Positions 7,429 through 13,505 are shown, counted from the stretch's first letter. The stretch is DNA of 13,910 nt from Micrococcales bacterium (GCA_947448975.1 CANFPR010000011.1:1-13910); one strand, 5' to 3'. Notes: a model not told the origin generated them from the letters alone. Made by a program: numbers and translations.

Positions 7429-7625
7429 GATGCCACCCCAAAGATGTCGAGGCTGAACGCCGGCAGGCTCGAAAGCTGCGCCCGCAGGTGCGTGAGGTCG
7501 TGAAGCAAGGTTTCTACCTCGCGTTCATAGGCGCGCGAGGCGTCGCCAGCCCAAAGGGCGGCGTCGGGTTTAGCCGAGTGAACGAAGGCGTTGATTTCGT
7601 CGAATCGAAGAATTAGAGATTGCAT
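7425..7625 (-). CDS. Small helical protein with WXG-type turn
   Basis: 66 residues from ATG 7625; the frame also allows a TTG start at 7664 (79 residues). Neither start has a clear Shine-Dalgarno sequence, so the ATG is chosen on codon preference. The protein is predicted to be two helices around a WAG turn (Trp25-Ala-Gly), followed by DASRAYEREVETLLHDLTHL, similar in layout to WXG100/ESAT-6 proteins though shorter than the usual 95-100. No signal peptide. It overlaps the hydrolase-like gene by 4 bp and probably acts with it, for example as a chaperone or co-secreted partner; that is inference. It could also be an unrelated small helical protein. Confidence 0.6.
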   Translation of the reverse strand: MQSLILRFDEINAFVHSAKPDAALWAGDASRAYEREVETLLHDLTHLRAQLSSLPAFSLDIFGVAS

Positions 7626-7725
7626 GGCAAAAGTTTTGGGCGAGGCATCCGTGAAAAATGCCAACCAGAAAATTCGGTGGATAACTCACACTTGCTAACA
7701 GGCAGACACCAGTGGCACGGATGTC

Positions 7726-7734
7726 TGGCAAAAT
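7726..7734 (+). promoter_or_regulatory. Extended -10 for purB
   Basis: TGG followed by CAAAAT, ending six bases before GTG 7741. The same geometry is seen at other starts in this window and favours GTG 7741 over GTG 7738. I see no good -35. Confidence 0.45.
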
Positions 7735-7740
7735 GGAGTG

Positions 7741-9129
7741 GTGAGCAAACTTTCGGTGCAGCCCCTTTCCCCTCTCGACGGGCGTTACCGCGCTGCGGTT
7801 GCCGATCTTGGCGACCACCTGAGCGAGGCCGGGCTTAACCGTGCTCGCGTGAAGGTCGAAATCGAGTGGCTCATTCAGCTGGCCAACCGCGACCTACTGC
7901 AAACCGGCAAGCCTGTTCTAGAGCCAGAAGCCGAAAAGTTGCGTGCGATTGTCACAAACTTTTCAGATGCCGATGTTGAAACCTTGGCTCGCACCGAGGC
8001 AACCACCAAGCACGACGTAAAGGCCGTGGAATATTTCATTCGCGCCAAGCTCGTTGAGTTGGGCCGCGAAGACCTGCTCGAACTAACCCACTTCGCCTGC
8101 ACCAGCGAAGACATCAACAACCTTTCTTATGCGCTCACCGTGCGCGATGCCATCACCGATGTTTGGCTGCCAAAGGCCGAGGGGCTAATTGCCAAGCTCA
8201 CCGAGTTGGCGCACAGGTATGTTTCGGTGCCAATGCTCTCGCGCACTCACGGTCAGCCAGCTACCCCAACCACAATGGGTAAAGAGCTACAAGTTTTTGT
8301 TCACCGTCTGCGCCGTCAGGTTGAGCGCATCGAAAAGACCGAATACCTCGGCAAGTTTTCGGGCGCCACCGGCACGTTCTCGGCTCACGTGGTTGCCGCC
8401 CCAGAGGTCGACTGGATCACCCAGTCGCGCGACTTCGTAACCTCGCTCGGCCTCACCTGGAACCCGCTCACCACTCAGATTGAATCGCACGACTGGCAGG
8501 CTGAGCTCTACACCGCGGTGGCTCACTTCAACCGCATCTTGCACAACCTCTGCACCGACTTCTGGACATACATTTCGCTCGGCTACTTCAAGCAAATTCC
8601 GCAAGCTGGTGCCACCGGTTCGTCAACCATGCCGCACAAGGTCAACCCAATCCGCTTCGAAAACGCAGAATCGAACCTCGAACTTTCGAGCGCTATTCTC
8701 GACTCGCTCGCATCGACGCTGGTTACCTCGCGCATGCAGCGCGACCTCACCGACTCGTCGTCGCAGCGCAACATTGGCCTTGGCCTCGGTCACTCAATGC
8801 TCGCTCTCGATAACGCCACCCGCGGTCTCGGCGAAGTTGAGTTGTCGGTTGGCGTGCTAGAAGCCGACCTGCTCGACAACTGGGAGGTCTTGGGCGAAGC
8901 GATTCAAACCGTTATTCGCGCGGAGGTTGCCGCTGGTCGTTCACAAATCAGCGACCCTTACGCGCTGCTCAAAGAGCTCACCCGTGGCAAGCGAATCGGC
9001 CACGAAGAGCTAATCGAATTTATTCAGGGGCTCGACATCTCAGACGACGCCAAGAACCGTCTGATCGCACTGCGACCAAACACTTACGTTGGATTGGCCA
9101 AGAACCTGGCCGAGCGATTCGGCGAATAA
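7741..9129 (+). CDS. purB: Adenylosuccinate lyase
   Basis: Cytosolic enzyme of purine synthesis that releases fumarate from SAICAR and from adenylosuccinate. 462 residues, close to the E. coli-type enzyme (456). Visible motifs: SPLDGRY near the N-terminus, FACTSEDINNL (about 118-128), SRTHGQPATPTTMGKEL with the general-acid His170, and the fumarase-superfamily signature GSSTMPHKVNPIRFEN with catalytic Ser294. Counted from GTG 7738 these become 171 and 295, as in E. coli. Two consecutive GTG codons (7738, 7741) can start it; spacing from the -10 favours 7741. It stands alone on the plus strand: upstream is the divergent WXG-like gene, downstream a convergent small membrane gene 16 bp away. No terminator hairpin is seen after it. 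Confidence 0.95.
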   Translation: MSKLSVQPLSPLDGRYRAAVADLGDHLSEAGLNRARVKVEIEWLIQLANRDLLQTGKPVLEPEAEKLRAIVTNFSDADVETLARTEATTKHDVKAVEYFIRAKLVELGREDLLELTHFACTSEDINNLSYALTVRDAITDVWLPKAEGLIAKLTELAHRYVSVPMLSRTHGQPATPTTMGKELQVFVHRLRRQVERIEKTEYLGKFSGATGTFSAHVVAAPEVDWITQSRDFVTSLGLTWNPLTTQIESHDWQAELYTAVAHFNRILHNLCTDFWTYISLGYFKQIPQAGATGSSTMPHKVNPIRFENAESNLELSSAILDSLASTLVTSRMQRDLTDSSSQRNIGLGLGHSMLALDNATRGLGEVELSVGVLEADLLDNWEVLGEAIQTVIRAEVAAGRSQISDPYALLKELTRGKRIGHEELIEFIQGLDISDDAKNRLIALRPNTYVGLAKNLAERFGE

Positions 9130-9145
9130 ACCTCGCCGGCAATAA

Positions 9146-9373
9146 CTACTTAAGTCGTGGCTCGTTGGTTGGAGCCGGCTCATCTTTGACCATCAGAGCG
9201 AACGTGGCGATAACCACCAAAACGATGATGAAGGTCAAGCCGCCAGCGATGAGTGAATCTTCGATGCGACGAACGCCACCCCACCAAATCAAGCCAACGA
9301 TCAAACCGGCGACCGCCGACAGAGTGAGATAAACGCGAACGCCGAGCTTGCTGGTTGGGGTTGGGTTTGACAT
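9146..9373 (-). CDS. Two-helix small membrane protein, function unknown
   Basis: 75 residues with two hydrophobic segments (about 11-31 and 40-62) separated by a short loop GGVRRIED, and a polar, Pro-rich C-terminus. I do not recognise the family. It follows the 175-residue membrane protein by 9 bp and is probably transcribed with it and dnaB. However, the hexamer TAGGCT lies exactly six bases before its ATG, and its first three bases are the stop codon of the upstream gene, so it may also have its own leaderless transcript. No Shine-Dalgarno sequence. Confidence 0.7.
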   Translation of the reverse strand: MSNPTPTSKLGVRVYLTLSAVAGLIVGLIWWGGVRRIEDSLIAGGLTFIIVLVVIATFALMVKDEPAPTNEPRLK

Positions 9374-9379
9374 GAGTTA

Positions 9380-9385
9380 AGCCTA
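9380..9385 (-). promoter_or_regulatory. Possible -10 of the 75-residue membrane gene
   Basis: TAGGCT, identical to the -10 of the metal uptake promoter and at the same 6-nt distance from an ATG. It overlaps the TAG stop of the upstream gene. No convincing -35, so it could be chance. Confidence 0.35.
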
Positions 9386-9910
9386 ACCCTGTTGCTTGGG
9401 GTCGAATGCTCGAAGGCCCCAGATAACGGCGAGCAAGGCGGCGTATGCTCCGAAGAAACCAACGGCCGGCACTTCGCCAAGCTGAATAACCTTGAGGGCA
9501 TTCATAAAAAACAAGCCGGTGATCAAGATGTGTAGCGATGCCACAATCAGGTGGTCGCGGCCCTCTGGTTCACGCCATCCGCTGCGAATCGCACGAAAGA
9601 TCTCGATGGTGAACAGCGCATAGCCAACCAGCAGAACGTTTAGGTTCATAACTTCAAGCAGAGGTGCGCCTGGCATCGAGTAGCCGATTACTCCCGAGAG
9701 CAAAACTGTTCCGGCAGCAAACCGAATGACCGTGCCCTTGAGCTGGCGATCGTCGGTAGAAACCGCCTGCCAAACTTCGGCCGCCAAGATGCCGGTGGCG
9801 AAAGCGAGAACCGCAATTAAGCCAACGAAAGCATTGTGCGCCTGAGTGAATGTGATGGCGATGGCAACGGCTGCGGCAACTGCCGAGCGCAGAATCAGTG
9901 TTTTTCTCAA
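9383..9910 (-). CDS. Multi-pass membrane protein downstream of dnaB, function unknown
   Basis: 175 residues with about six hydrophobic segments (roughly 8-23, 27-46, 60-77, 86-107, 119-139 and 149-168), short loops and a charged cytoplasmic-like patch (RSGWREPEGRDH, 109-120). I cannot assign a family; the length and fold type are vaguely like DUF308/HdeD-type proteins but no motif proves it. The only reasonable start is TTG 9910-9908, which overlaps the dnaB stop as TTGA with a weak AGAAG upstream, so expression probably depends on re-initiation after dnaB translation. No functional link to replication is evident. Confidence 0.72.
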   Translation of the reverse strand: MRKTLILRSAVAAAVAIAITFTQAHNAFVGLIAVLAFATGILAAEVWQAVSTDDRQLKGTVIRFAAGTVLLSGVIGYSMPGAPLLEVMNLNVLLVGYALFTIEIFRAIRSGWREPEGRDHLIVASLHILITGLFFMNALKVIQLGEVPAVGFFGAYAALLAVIWGLRAFDPKQQG

Positions 9911-11265
9911 GTGGTCTTCTGTAGGTTGACAAATTTGGAGTATTGGCCGTGAAACAGAACCGGAACCTTGCCGGTTGGTCCGTTTCGCTGCTTGGCAACA
10001 ATGATATCCGCTTCGCCAGCGCGAGGGTGATCCTTCTGGCCCATCGCCTCCTGGTGCAACAACAGAACGACGTCGGCGTCTTGCTCGAGCGAGCCCGACT
10101 CACGAAGGTGGTGAAGTTCTGGAGTCTTGTCGCCGCCGGCCTTCTGCTCCAAACCACGGTTTAGCTGAGACAGCGCGACCACCGGAACATTGAGCTCCTT
10201 GGCCAACAGCTTTAGCGAACGCGAGAACTCCGAAACCTCTTGCTGACGGCTCTCGGTCTTCTTACCCGATGAAAGCAACTGCAGGTAGTCGATGATGATG
10301 AGTTCGAGGCCGAGCTGCTTGGTGAGGCGACGAGCCTTGGCGCGAATCTCAACGAGCGTGAGGTTTGGGCTGTCGTCGATGAACAATGGGGCATCGCTGA
10401 TGGTGCCGCGAACATTCGCCAGCTTCTTCCAGTCTTCGCGTGACATGTTGCCCTTGCGCATCGACTGCAAATAGATGTCGCTCTCGGCCGAAAGCAAACG
10501 CATGGCGATTTCGCTGCGGCTCATTTCGAGAGTGAAGAACAGCGCCGGCTTCTTGTGGTTGATAGCAGCGTTGCGAGCAATGTCGAGCGCGAAGGTCGAC
10601 TTACCAACACCCGGGCGGGCGGCAACGATAACCAGCTGGCCTCCGTGCAAACCGTGAGTCATGTTGTCTAGGTCGTAGATGCCGGTTTGAATGCCGGTGA
10701 TTTCGTCGCCCTTTTGCTCGGCGATCTCCATTTCTTCGACTGCGCTTTCAAGCGATTTGCTGAGCGAAGCGTATTCGTCTCTCTGCGCGGATGTTCCCAC
10801 CGCATATATATCGGCCTGAGCGGTGTTTACGAGGTCTTCGATTTCACCCTCGGCAGCGTATCCGGCGCTGGCAATACGGGTGCCAGCTTCAATCAGCTTG
10901 CGAAGCACCGACTTTTCTTGCACGATCTTGGCGTAGAAGCCCGCGTTCGCAGCGGTTGGGACGATGGATGTGAGGGTGTGCAGGTAATCAGCGCCACCCA
11001 TTCGCACCAAAGCACCTTGACGGGTGAGCTCTGCGGTGATGGTGATTACGTCGGTTGGTTCGCCGCGACCGTAAACGTCGTAGAGCGCGTTAAAGATGAG
11101 TTCGTGCTTTGGAGCGTAGAAGTCGGAGCCGGCGATGAGCTCAAACACCTCGGCGCAGGCTTCTTGAGATAGCAACATGCCGCCAAGCACTGATTGCTCG
11201 GCCATTAGGTCGTTCGGCAGCACGCGTTCGTTTGAAACGTTGCCGGTGGTTTGCGCCTGGGCCAT
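9907..11265 (-). CDS. dnaB: Replicative DNA helicase DnaB
   Basis: Hexameric 5'-3' helicase that unwinds DNA at the replication fork and recruits primase. 452 residues: N-terminal domain (about 15-120, starting LPNDLMAEQSVLGGMLL), linker helix, and a RecA-like C-terminal domain from about 187 with Walker A ARPGVGKST (Lys222), LEMSRSEIAMRL (246-257), Walker B LIIIDYLQLL (Asp326), the glutamine motif ALSQLNR (364-370), and LRESGSLEQDADVV (387-400) followed by KQRNGPTG. No intein is present, unlike some actinobacterial DnaB proteins. ATG 11265 is supported by GGAG six bases upstream (11274-11271). It lies on the same strand as rpsF-ssb-rpsR-rplI but is separated from that operon by a terminator and a DnaA-box cluster, which suggests its own, possibly DnaA-responsive, promoter. 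Confidence 0.96.
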   Translation of the reverse strand: MAQAQTTGNVSNERVLPNDLMAEQSVLGGMLLSQEACAEVFELIAGSDFYAPKHELIFNALYDVYGRGEPTDVITITAELTRQGALVRMGGADYLHTLTSIVPTAANAGFYAKIVQEKSVLRKLIEAGTRIASAGYAAEGEIEDLVNTAQADIYAVGTSAQRDEYASLSKSLESAVEEMEIAEQKGDEITGIQTGIYDLDNMTHGLHGGQLVIVAARPGVGKSTFALDIARNAAINHKKPALFFTLEMSRSEIAMRLLSAESDIYLQSMRKGNMSREDWKKLANVRGTISDAPLFIDDSPNLTLVEIRAKARRLTKQLGLELIIIDYLQLLSSGKKTESRQQEVSEFSRSLKLLAKELNVPVVALSQLNRGLEQKAGGDKTPELHHLRESGSLEQDADVVLLLHQEAMGQKDHPRAGEADIIVAKQRNGPTGKVPVLFHGQYSKFVNLQKTT

Positions 11266-11277
11266 GTTTGCTCCGTA

Positions 11278-11283
11278 AATATA
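11278..11283 (-). promoter_or_regulatory. Possible -10 of dnaB
   Basis: TATATT on the minus strand, 12 bp before the dnaB ATG. This would give a leader of only about 5 nt, cutting into the GGAG ribosome binding site, so an additional start further upstream is likely. No good -35 is seen. Confidence 0.35.
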
Positions 11284-11400
11284 GGGTCTTCGAGGTCGTT
11301 TGAGACTTCTTAGAGATGTCTAGCATTTACCACTGACACCATAAAGAAAAACACCGCTGTGAGTGGACTTGTGGATAACCCCCGCAACACGCCGTTGGCA

Positions 11401-11422
11401 CTGTGGGTAACTTGTGGAGAAC
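11401..11422 (+). repeat. DnaA double box, left copy of 22-bp inverted repeat
   Basis: Two boxes, TGTGGGTAA and TGTGGAGAA, separated by CT (11-bp period) and flanked by C on each side. It matches the reverse complement of 11562-11583 at 21 of 22 positions; the only change is G for A in the first box. Confidence 0.85.
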
Positions 11423-11501
11423 CCTGTGGGATTTCGGTGGGATTTGCCCCTACATCCCTGTAAATACAGCGAATTTTGCTTGTGGATAAGTAATCTTAAC
11501 A

Positions 11502-11526
11502 AACCCTAAACATGAACCTTAGGGTT
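11502..11526. repeat. 8-bp inverted repeat in AT-rich part of the DnaA cluster
   Basis: AACCCTAA (11502-11509) and TTAGGGTT (11519-11526) are exact reverse complements with a 9-nt gap. The right arm touches the TGTGGACAA box (11526-11534). Without a following T-run it is a poor terminator; a protein-binding dyad or cruciform-prone element is as likely. Confidence 0.65.
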
Positions 11527-11561
11527 GTGGACAATTCGAAAAAGCGACACGCCGAAGACGT

Positions 11562-11583
11562 GTTCTCCACAAGTTATCCACAG
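11562..11583 (-). repeat. DnaA double box, right copy of 22-bp inverted repeat
   Basis: TTCTCCACA and TTATCCACA separated by AG, the near-exact reverse complement of 11401-11422. The two double boxes face each other across 139 bp that contain two further boxes. Confidence 0.85.
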
Positions 11584-11625
11584 GCTCTTTGAGGGCATTT
11601 CGGGGCCGATTCCAGCGCATCCGAG

Positions 11626-11662
11626 TAAAAGAAAAGGCGGCAAGCCCGAAGACTTGCCGCCT
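11626..11662 (-). terminator. Rho-independent terminator of the rpsF-rplI operon
   Basis: On the minus strand a perfect 10-bp stem AGGCGGCAAG/CTTGCCGCCT (11662-11653 and 11644-11635) with an 8-nt loop is followed directly by TTTTCTTTT. It begins 16 bp after the rplI stop and separates the ribosomal operon from the DnaA-box region and dnaB. Confidence 0.9.
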
Positions 11663-11678
11663 AAGTGCGGAAAACCGC

Positions 11679-12131
11679 TTACTTCTTTGCGACCACCTGA
11701 AGGGTGATGTTGGCAACTACATCGCCGTGTAGACGAACGGTTGCCTCGTGGTTACCGGTTGAGCGAATAGGTGAGGTGATCTCGACCTTGCGCTTGTCTA
11801 GCTCGCTGATGCCTGCTGCAACAACTGCTGCAACCACATCTGCGGTCTTGACGGCACCGAATAGACGGCCAGCTTCGCCTGCCTTGACGGCAAGAACGAT
11901 TGGCTTCTCTTCGAGACGTGCCTTGAGGGTTACTGCCTCTTCAACGGTTGCAAGAGCACGAGCGTCACGAGCAGCGCGGATCTGAACGATCTGCTTCTCG
12001 CCACCCTGGCTCCAGATAACTGCGAAACCGTTAGGAATCAGGAAGTTGCGTGCGTAGCCGTCTTTAACCTCGACAACGTCACCAGCAGAACCGAGGCCAG
12101 AGACCTCGTTGGTAAGAATAAGCTTCGACAT
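11679..12131 (-). CDS. rplI: Ribosomal protein bL9
   Basis: Protein of the large ribosomal subunit. 150 residues with the L9 N-terminal domain (1-50): [24 protein letters not shown] then [11 protein letters not shown], an exact family signature. A long connecting helix (about 42-75) and the C-terminal RNA-binding domain to VVAKK follow. The frame runs open further upstream to 12194, but the family start is MSKLIL at ATG 12131, preceded nine bases upstream by AAGGAG, which overlaps the rpsR stop. Last gene of the operon; the terminator follows. Confidence 0.96.
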   Translation of the reverse strand: MSKLILTNEVSGLGSAGDVVEVKDGYARNFLIPNGFAVIWSQGGEKQIVQIRAARDARALATVEEAVTLKARLEEKPIVLAVKAGEAGRLFGAVKTADVVAAVVAAGISELDKRKVEITSPIRSTGNHEATVRLHGDVVANITLQVVAKK

Positions 12132-12144
12132 TCTTGGCTGCTCC

Positions 12145-12414
12145 TTAGTTTCTGCCTGCACCGGCGTATGGCAACAGGGCCATTTCACGGGCATTCTTGA
12201 CTGCGCGGGCGATTAGACGCTGTTCCTGAACCGAAACACCGGTGATGCGACGGGCGCGGATCTTGCCGCGGTCCGAGATGAACTTCTTGAGGGTGGCGAT
12301 GTCTTTGTAATCGATAACACCAACCTTGATTGCCTTGACCGGGCCAAGCTTGTCTAGCTTGCCCTTGCGCATAGGCTTCTTGCCTGCGCGGTCGCTGTTG
12401 ACTTTTCCAGCCAT
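12145..12414 (-). CDS. rpsR: Ribosomal protein bS18
   Basis: Small-subunit protein that pairs with bS6 on the platform. 89 residues; the core [18 protein letters not shown] with [30 protein letters not shown] is diagnostic. It has no cysteine at all, so it is the zinc-independent (C-minus) form. Bacteria with zinc-responsive duplicates keep a C-plus partner elsewhere, but a sole C-minus copy is also common. AGGAG seven bases upstream of ATG 12414. Gap to ssb is 27 bp and to rplI 13 bp. Confidence 0.96.
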   Translation of the reverse strand: MAGKVNSDRAGKKPMRKGKLDKLGPVKAIKVGVIDYKDIATLKKFISDRGKIRARRITGVSVQEQRLIARAVKNAREMALLPYAGAGRN

Positions 12415-12441
12415 GATTTTTCTCCTAGGAAGATTTCTGTA

Positions 12442-12945
12442 TTAGAACGGGGTGTCGTCGCTGGCAGCGGCTGAGCCTGGGTTTGCCCAAGCGTCGCCAC
12501 CTTTGGCTGCGGATGGTGCTGCCGAAGCAGGAGCGTCGTTCCAAGGTGAATCTGAAACGGCACGGTCACCGGCTTCGCGAGCGCGACGGGTGATGGCGGC
12601 GGTTGCGTAACGCAGGGATGCACCGATCTCGTCAATTTCGAGTTCGAGCGAAGCGCGAGCTTCGCCGTTAGCAGCCTGGTAAGCAGATGGTGCCTTCAGG
12701 CGACCGGTCACGATGACGCGGGCTCCCTTGGTTAGCGACTGCGAGATGTTCTCGGCAAGTTCGCGCCATCCGGTGCAACGTACCCAAACGGTCTCTCCGT
12801 CTTCCCATGCGTTGGTCTGACGGTTGAAGGTGCGAGGGGTTGAACCCACACGAACCGAAACAACAGCCACGCCACCCTGGGTGTAACGAAGTTCAGGATC
12901 ATCGGCAAGGTTGCCAACGATCGTTACGTTTAGTTCGCCAGCCAT
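12442..12945 (-). CDS. ssb: Single-stranded DNA-binding protein
   Basis: Coats single-stranded DNA in replication, repair and recombination and recruits partners through its C-terminal tip. 167 residues: OB fold (about 4-108) with TIVGNLADDPELRYTQ, the aromatic and basic DNA-binding patches (WVRCTGW, KGARVIVTGRL), a disordered Ala/Ser/Pro linker (about 125-160) and the acidic tip DDTPF, the usual partner-binding end. Located between rpsF and rpsR as in most bacteria, 5 bp after rpsF. The Shine-Dalgarno sequence is weak (GGCTGAG), so translation probably depends on coupling with rpsF. Confidence 0.96.
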   Translation of the reverse strand: MAGELNVTIVGNLADDPELRYTQGGVAVVSVRVGSTPRTFNRQTNAWEDGETVWVRCTGWRELAENISQSLTKGARVIVTGRLKAPSAYQAANGEARASLELEIDEIGASLRYATAAITRRAREAGDRAVSDSPWNDAPASAAPSAAKGGDAWANPGSAAASDDTPF

Positions 12946-12950
12946 TGCGA

Positions 12951-13433
12951 CTACTCAGCCTTCTTGGCGGCAGGCTTCTTTGCAGGAGCCTTTGCAGCAG
13001 CAGGTGCCTTTTCGGCGGCCTTTGCAGCTGGGGCCTTAGCGGCTGCTGCCTTCGGAGCTGCCTTTGCAGGCTTCTCTTCTGCGGCATCCGCGGCCTTCTC
13101 GGCTGCAGAAACTTCTGGAACGACAACAGGCTTGATCGCTACGACTGCCTCGTCGGCACGCAACACCTTGGTGCGCATGACGGCTTCGCTGATGCGAAGC
13201 TGACGGTCTAGCTCAACCACGTCGGCCGAGTTGGCCTTTAGGTTGACGACGGCATAGATGCCTTCGGTCTTCTTGTTGATTTCGTAAGCCAAGCGGCGAC
13301 GTCCCCAAATGTCAACGTTGTCAACGGTGCCTCCACCGTTGCGAATCACGTTGAGGAACTTATCTAGGCTTGGAGCAACGGTTCTTTCATCGACTGTAGG
13401 GTCGAGGATCACCATGAGCTCGTATAGATGCAT
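12951..13433 (-). CDS. rpsF: Ribosomal protein bS6 with Ala/Lys/Pro-rich tail
   Basis: Small-subunit platform protein, partner of bS18 and first gene of the operon. Residues 1-100 are the ordinary bS6 fold ([51 protein letters not shown]). The remaining 60 residues are an unusual low-complexity extension of KAAPAK-type units, ending [11 protein letters not shown], basic and probably disordered, like histone H1 tails. Total 160 residues against about 95-100 for a typical bS6. AAGGAGG (13450-13444), ten bases upstream, fixes the ATG at 13433. The DNA for the tail contains three copies of GCCTTTGCAG (12988, 13018, 13060) consistent with growth by slippage. Confidence 0.95.
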   Translation of the reverse strand: MHLYELMVILDPTVDERTVAPSLDKFLNVIRNGGGTVDNVDIWGRRRLAYEINKKTEGIYAVVNLKANSADVVELDRQLRISEAVMRTKVLRADEAVVAIKPVVVPEVSAAEKAADAAEEKPAKAAPKAAAAKAPAAKAAEKAPAAAKAPAKKPAAKKAE

Positions 13434-13461
13434 GACTAACCCACCTCCTTCGGACTAAGCG

Positions 13462-13480
13462 GTTATGGGACTTCCATAAC
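13462..13480 (-). other. Hairpin in the rpsF leader region
   Basis: GTTATGG and CCATAAC form a perfect 7-bp stem with a 5-nt loop, about 30 nt upstream of the rpsF start and followed by CCG-containing sequence (ACCG at 13463-13460, CCGAAGGAGG next to the ribosome binding site). This might be part of a bS6-bS18 feedback leader. It also overlaps the candidate -10, so only one of the two readings may be right. Confidence 0.4.
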
Positions 13481-13505
13481 AGGAGGGTATTGGCATCTGT
13501 TGCAA
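13476..13505 (-). promoter_or_regulatory. Candidate promoter of the rpsF operon
   Basis: -35-like TTGCAA (13505-13500), 18-bp spacer and -10-like TGTTAT (13481-13476), each matching four of six consensus bases. Predicted start around 13469, giving a leader of about 35 nt that keeps the strong AAGGAGG. Moderate quality only. Confidence 0.4.

Larger units (their letters stand above)
11370..11582. promoter_or_regulatory. DnaA-box cluster upstream of dnaB
   Basis: Seven 9-mers match the DnaA box TTATCCACA (complement TGTGGATAA) with at most one change or a known variant. Plus-oriented: TGTGGATAA at 11370-11378 (perfect), TGTGGGTAA at 11402-11410, TGTGGAGAA at 11413-11421, TGTGGATAA at 11481-11489 (perfect), TGTGGACAA at 11526-11534 (the TTGTCCACA form common in actinobacteria). 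Reverse: TTCTCCACA at 11563-11571 and TTATCCACA at 11574-11582 (perfect). Three perfect boxes within 213 bp are far beyond chance. The dnaA-dnaN locus, the usual actinobacterial origin, is not in this window, so this is either a regulatory or titration site or a secondary origin-like element. Confidence 0.85.
11266..11678. other. 413-bp non-coding gap between rplI and dnaB
   Basis: No convincing gene on either strand. From right to left it holds the rplI-operon terminator (11626-11662), a cluster of DnaA boxes (11370-11582), an AT-rich stretch with an 8-bp dyad (about 11461-11526), a small CTGTA-AA-TACAG dyad (11458-11469) and the presumed dnaB promoter zone (11266-11369). It is by far the longest intergenic gap in a window whose other spacers are mostly under 40 bp. 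Confidence 0.9.

Noticed and set aside
7676..7684. DnaA-box-like GGTGGATAA upstream of purB
   Set aside because: Single isolated site with one mismatch; no second box nearby, so chance is adequate.
7733..7744. Mini-frame ATG-GAG-TGG-TGA overlapping the purB start
   Set aside because: The predicted transcript starts at about 7741, after this ATG, so it would not be translated.
9130..9145. Terminator between the convergent purB and 75-residue gene
   Set aside because: No stem with T-run in the 16-bp gap or just beyond it.
9907..11265. Possible intein in DnaB
   Set aside because: The protein has normal length and uninterrupted Walker A, Walker B and later motifs.
12132..12194. Upstream start for bL9
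   Set aside because: The extra 21 residues lie within rpsR; the family start MSKLIL has an AAGGAG site in place.
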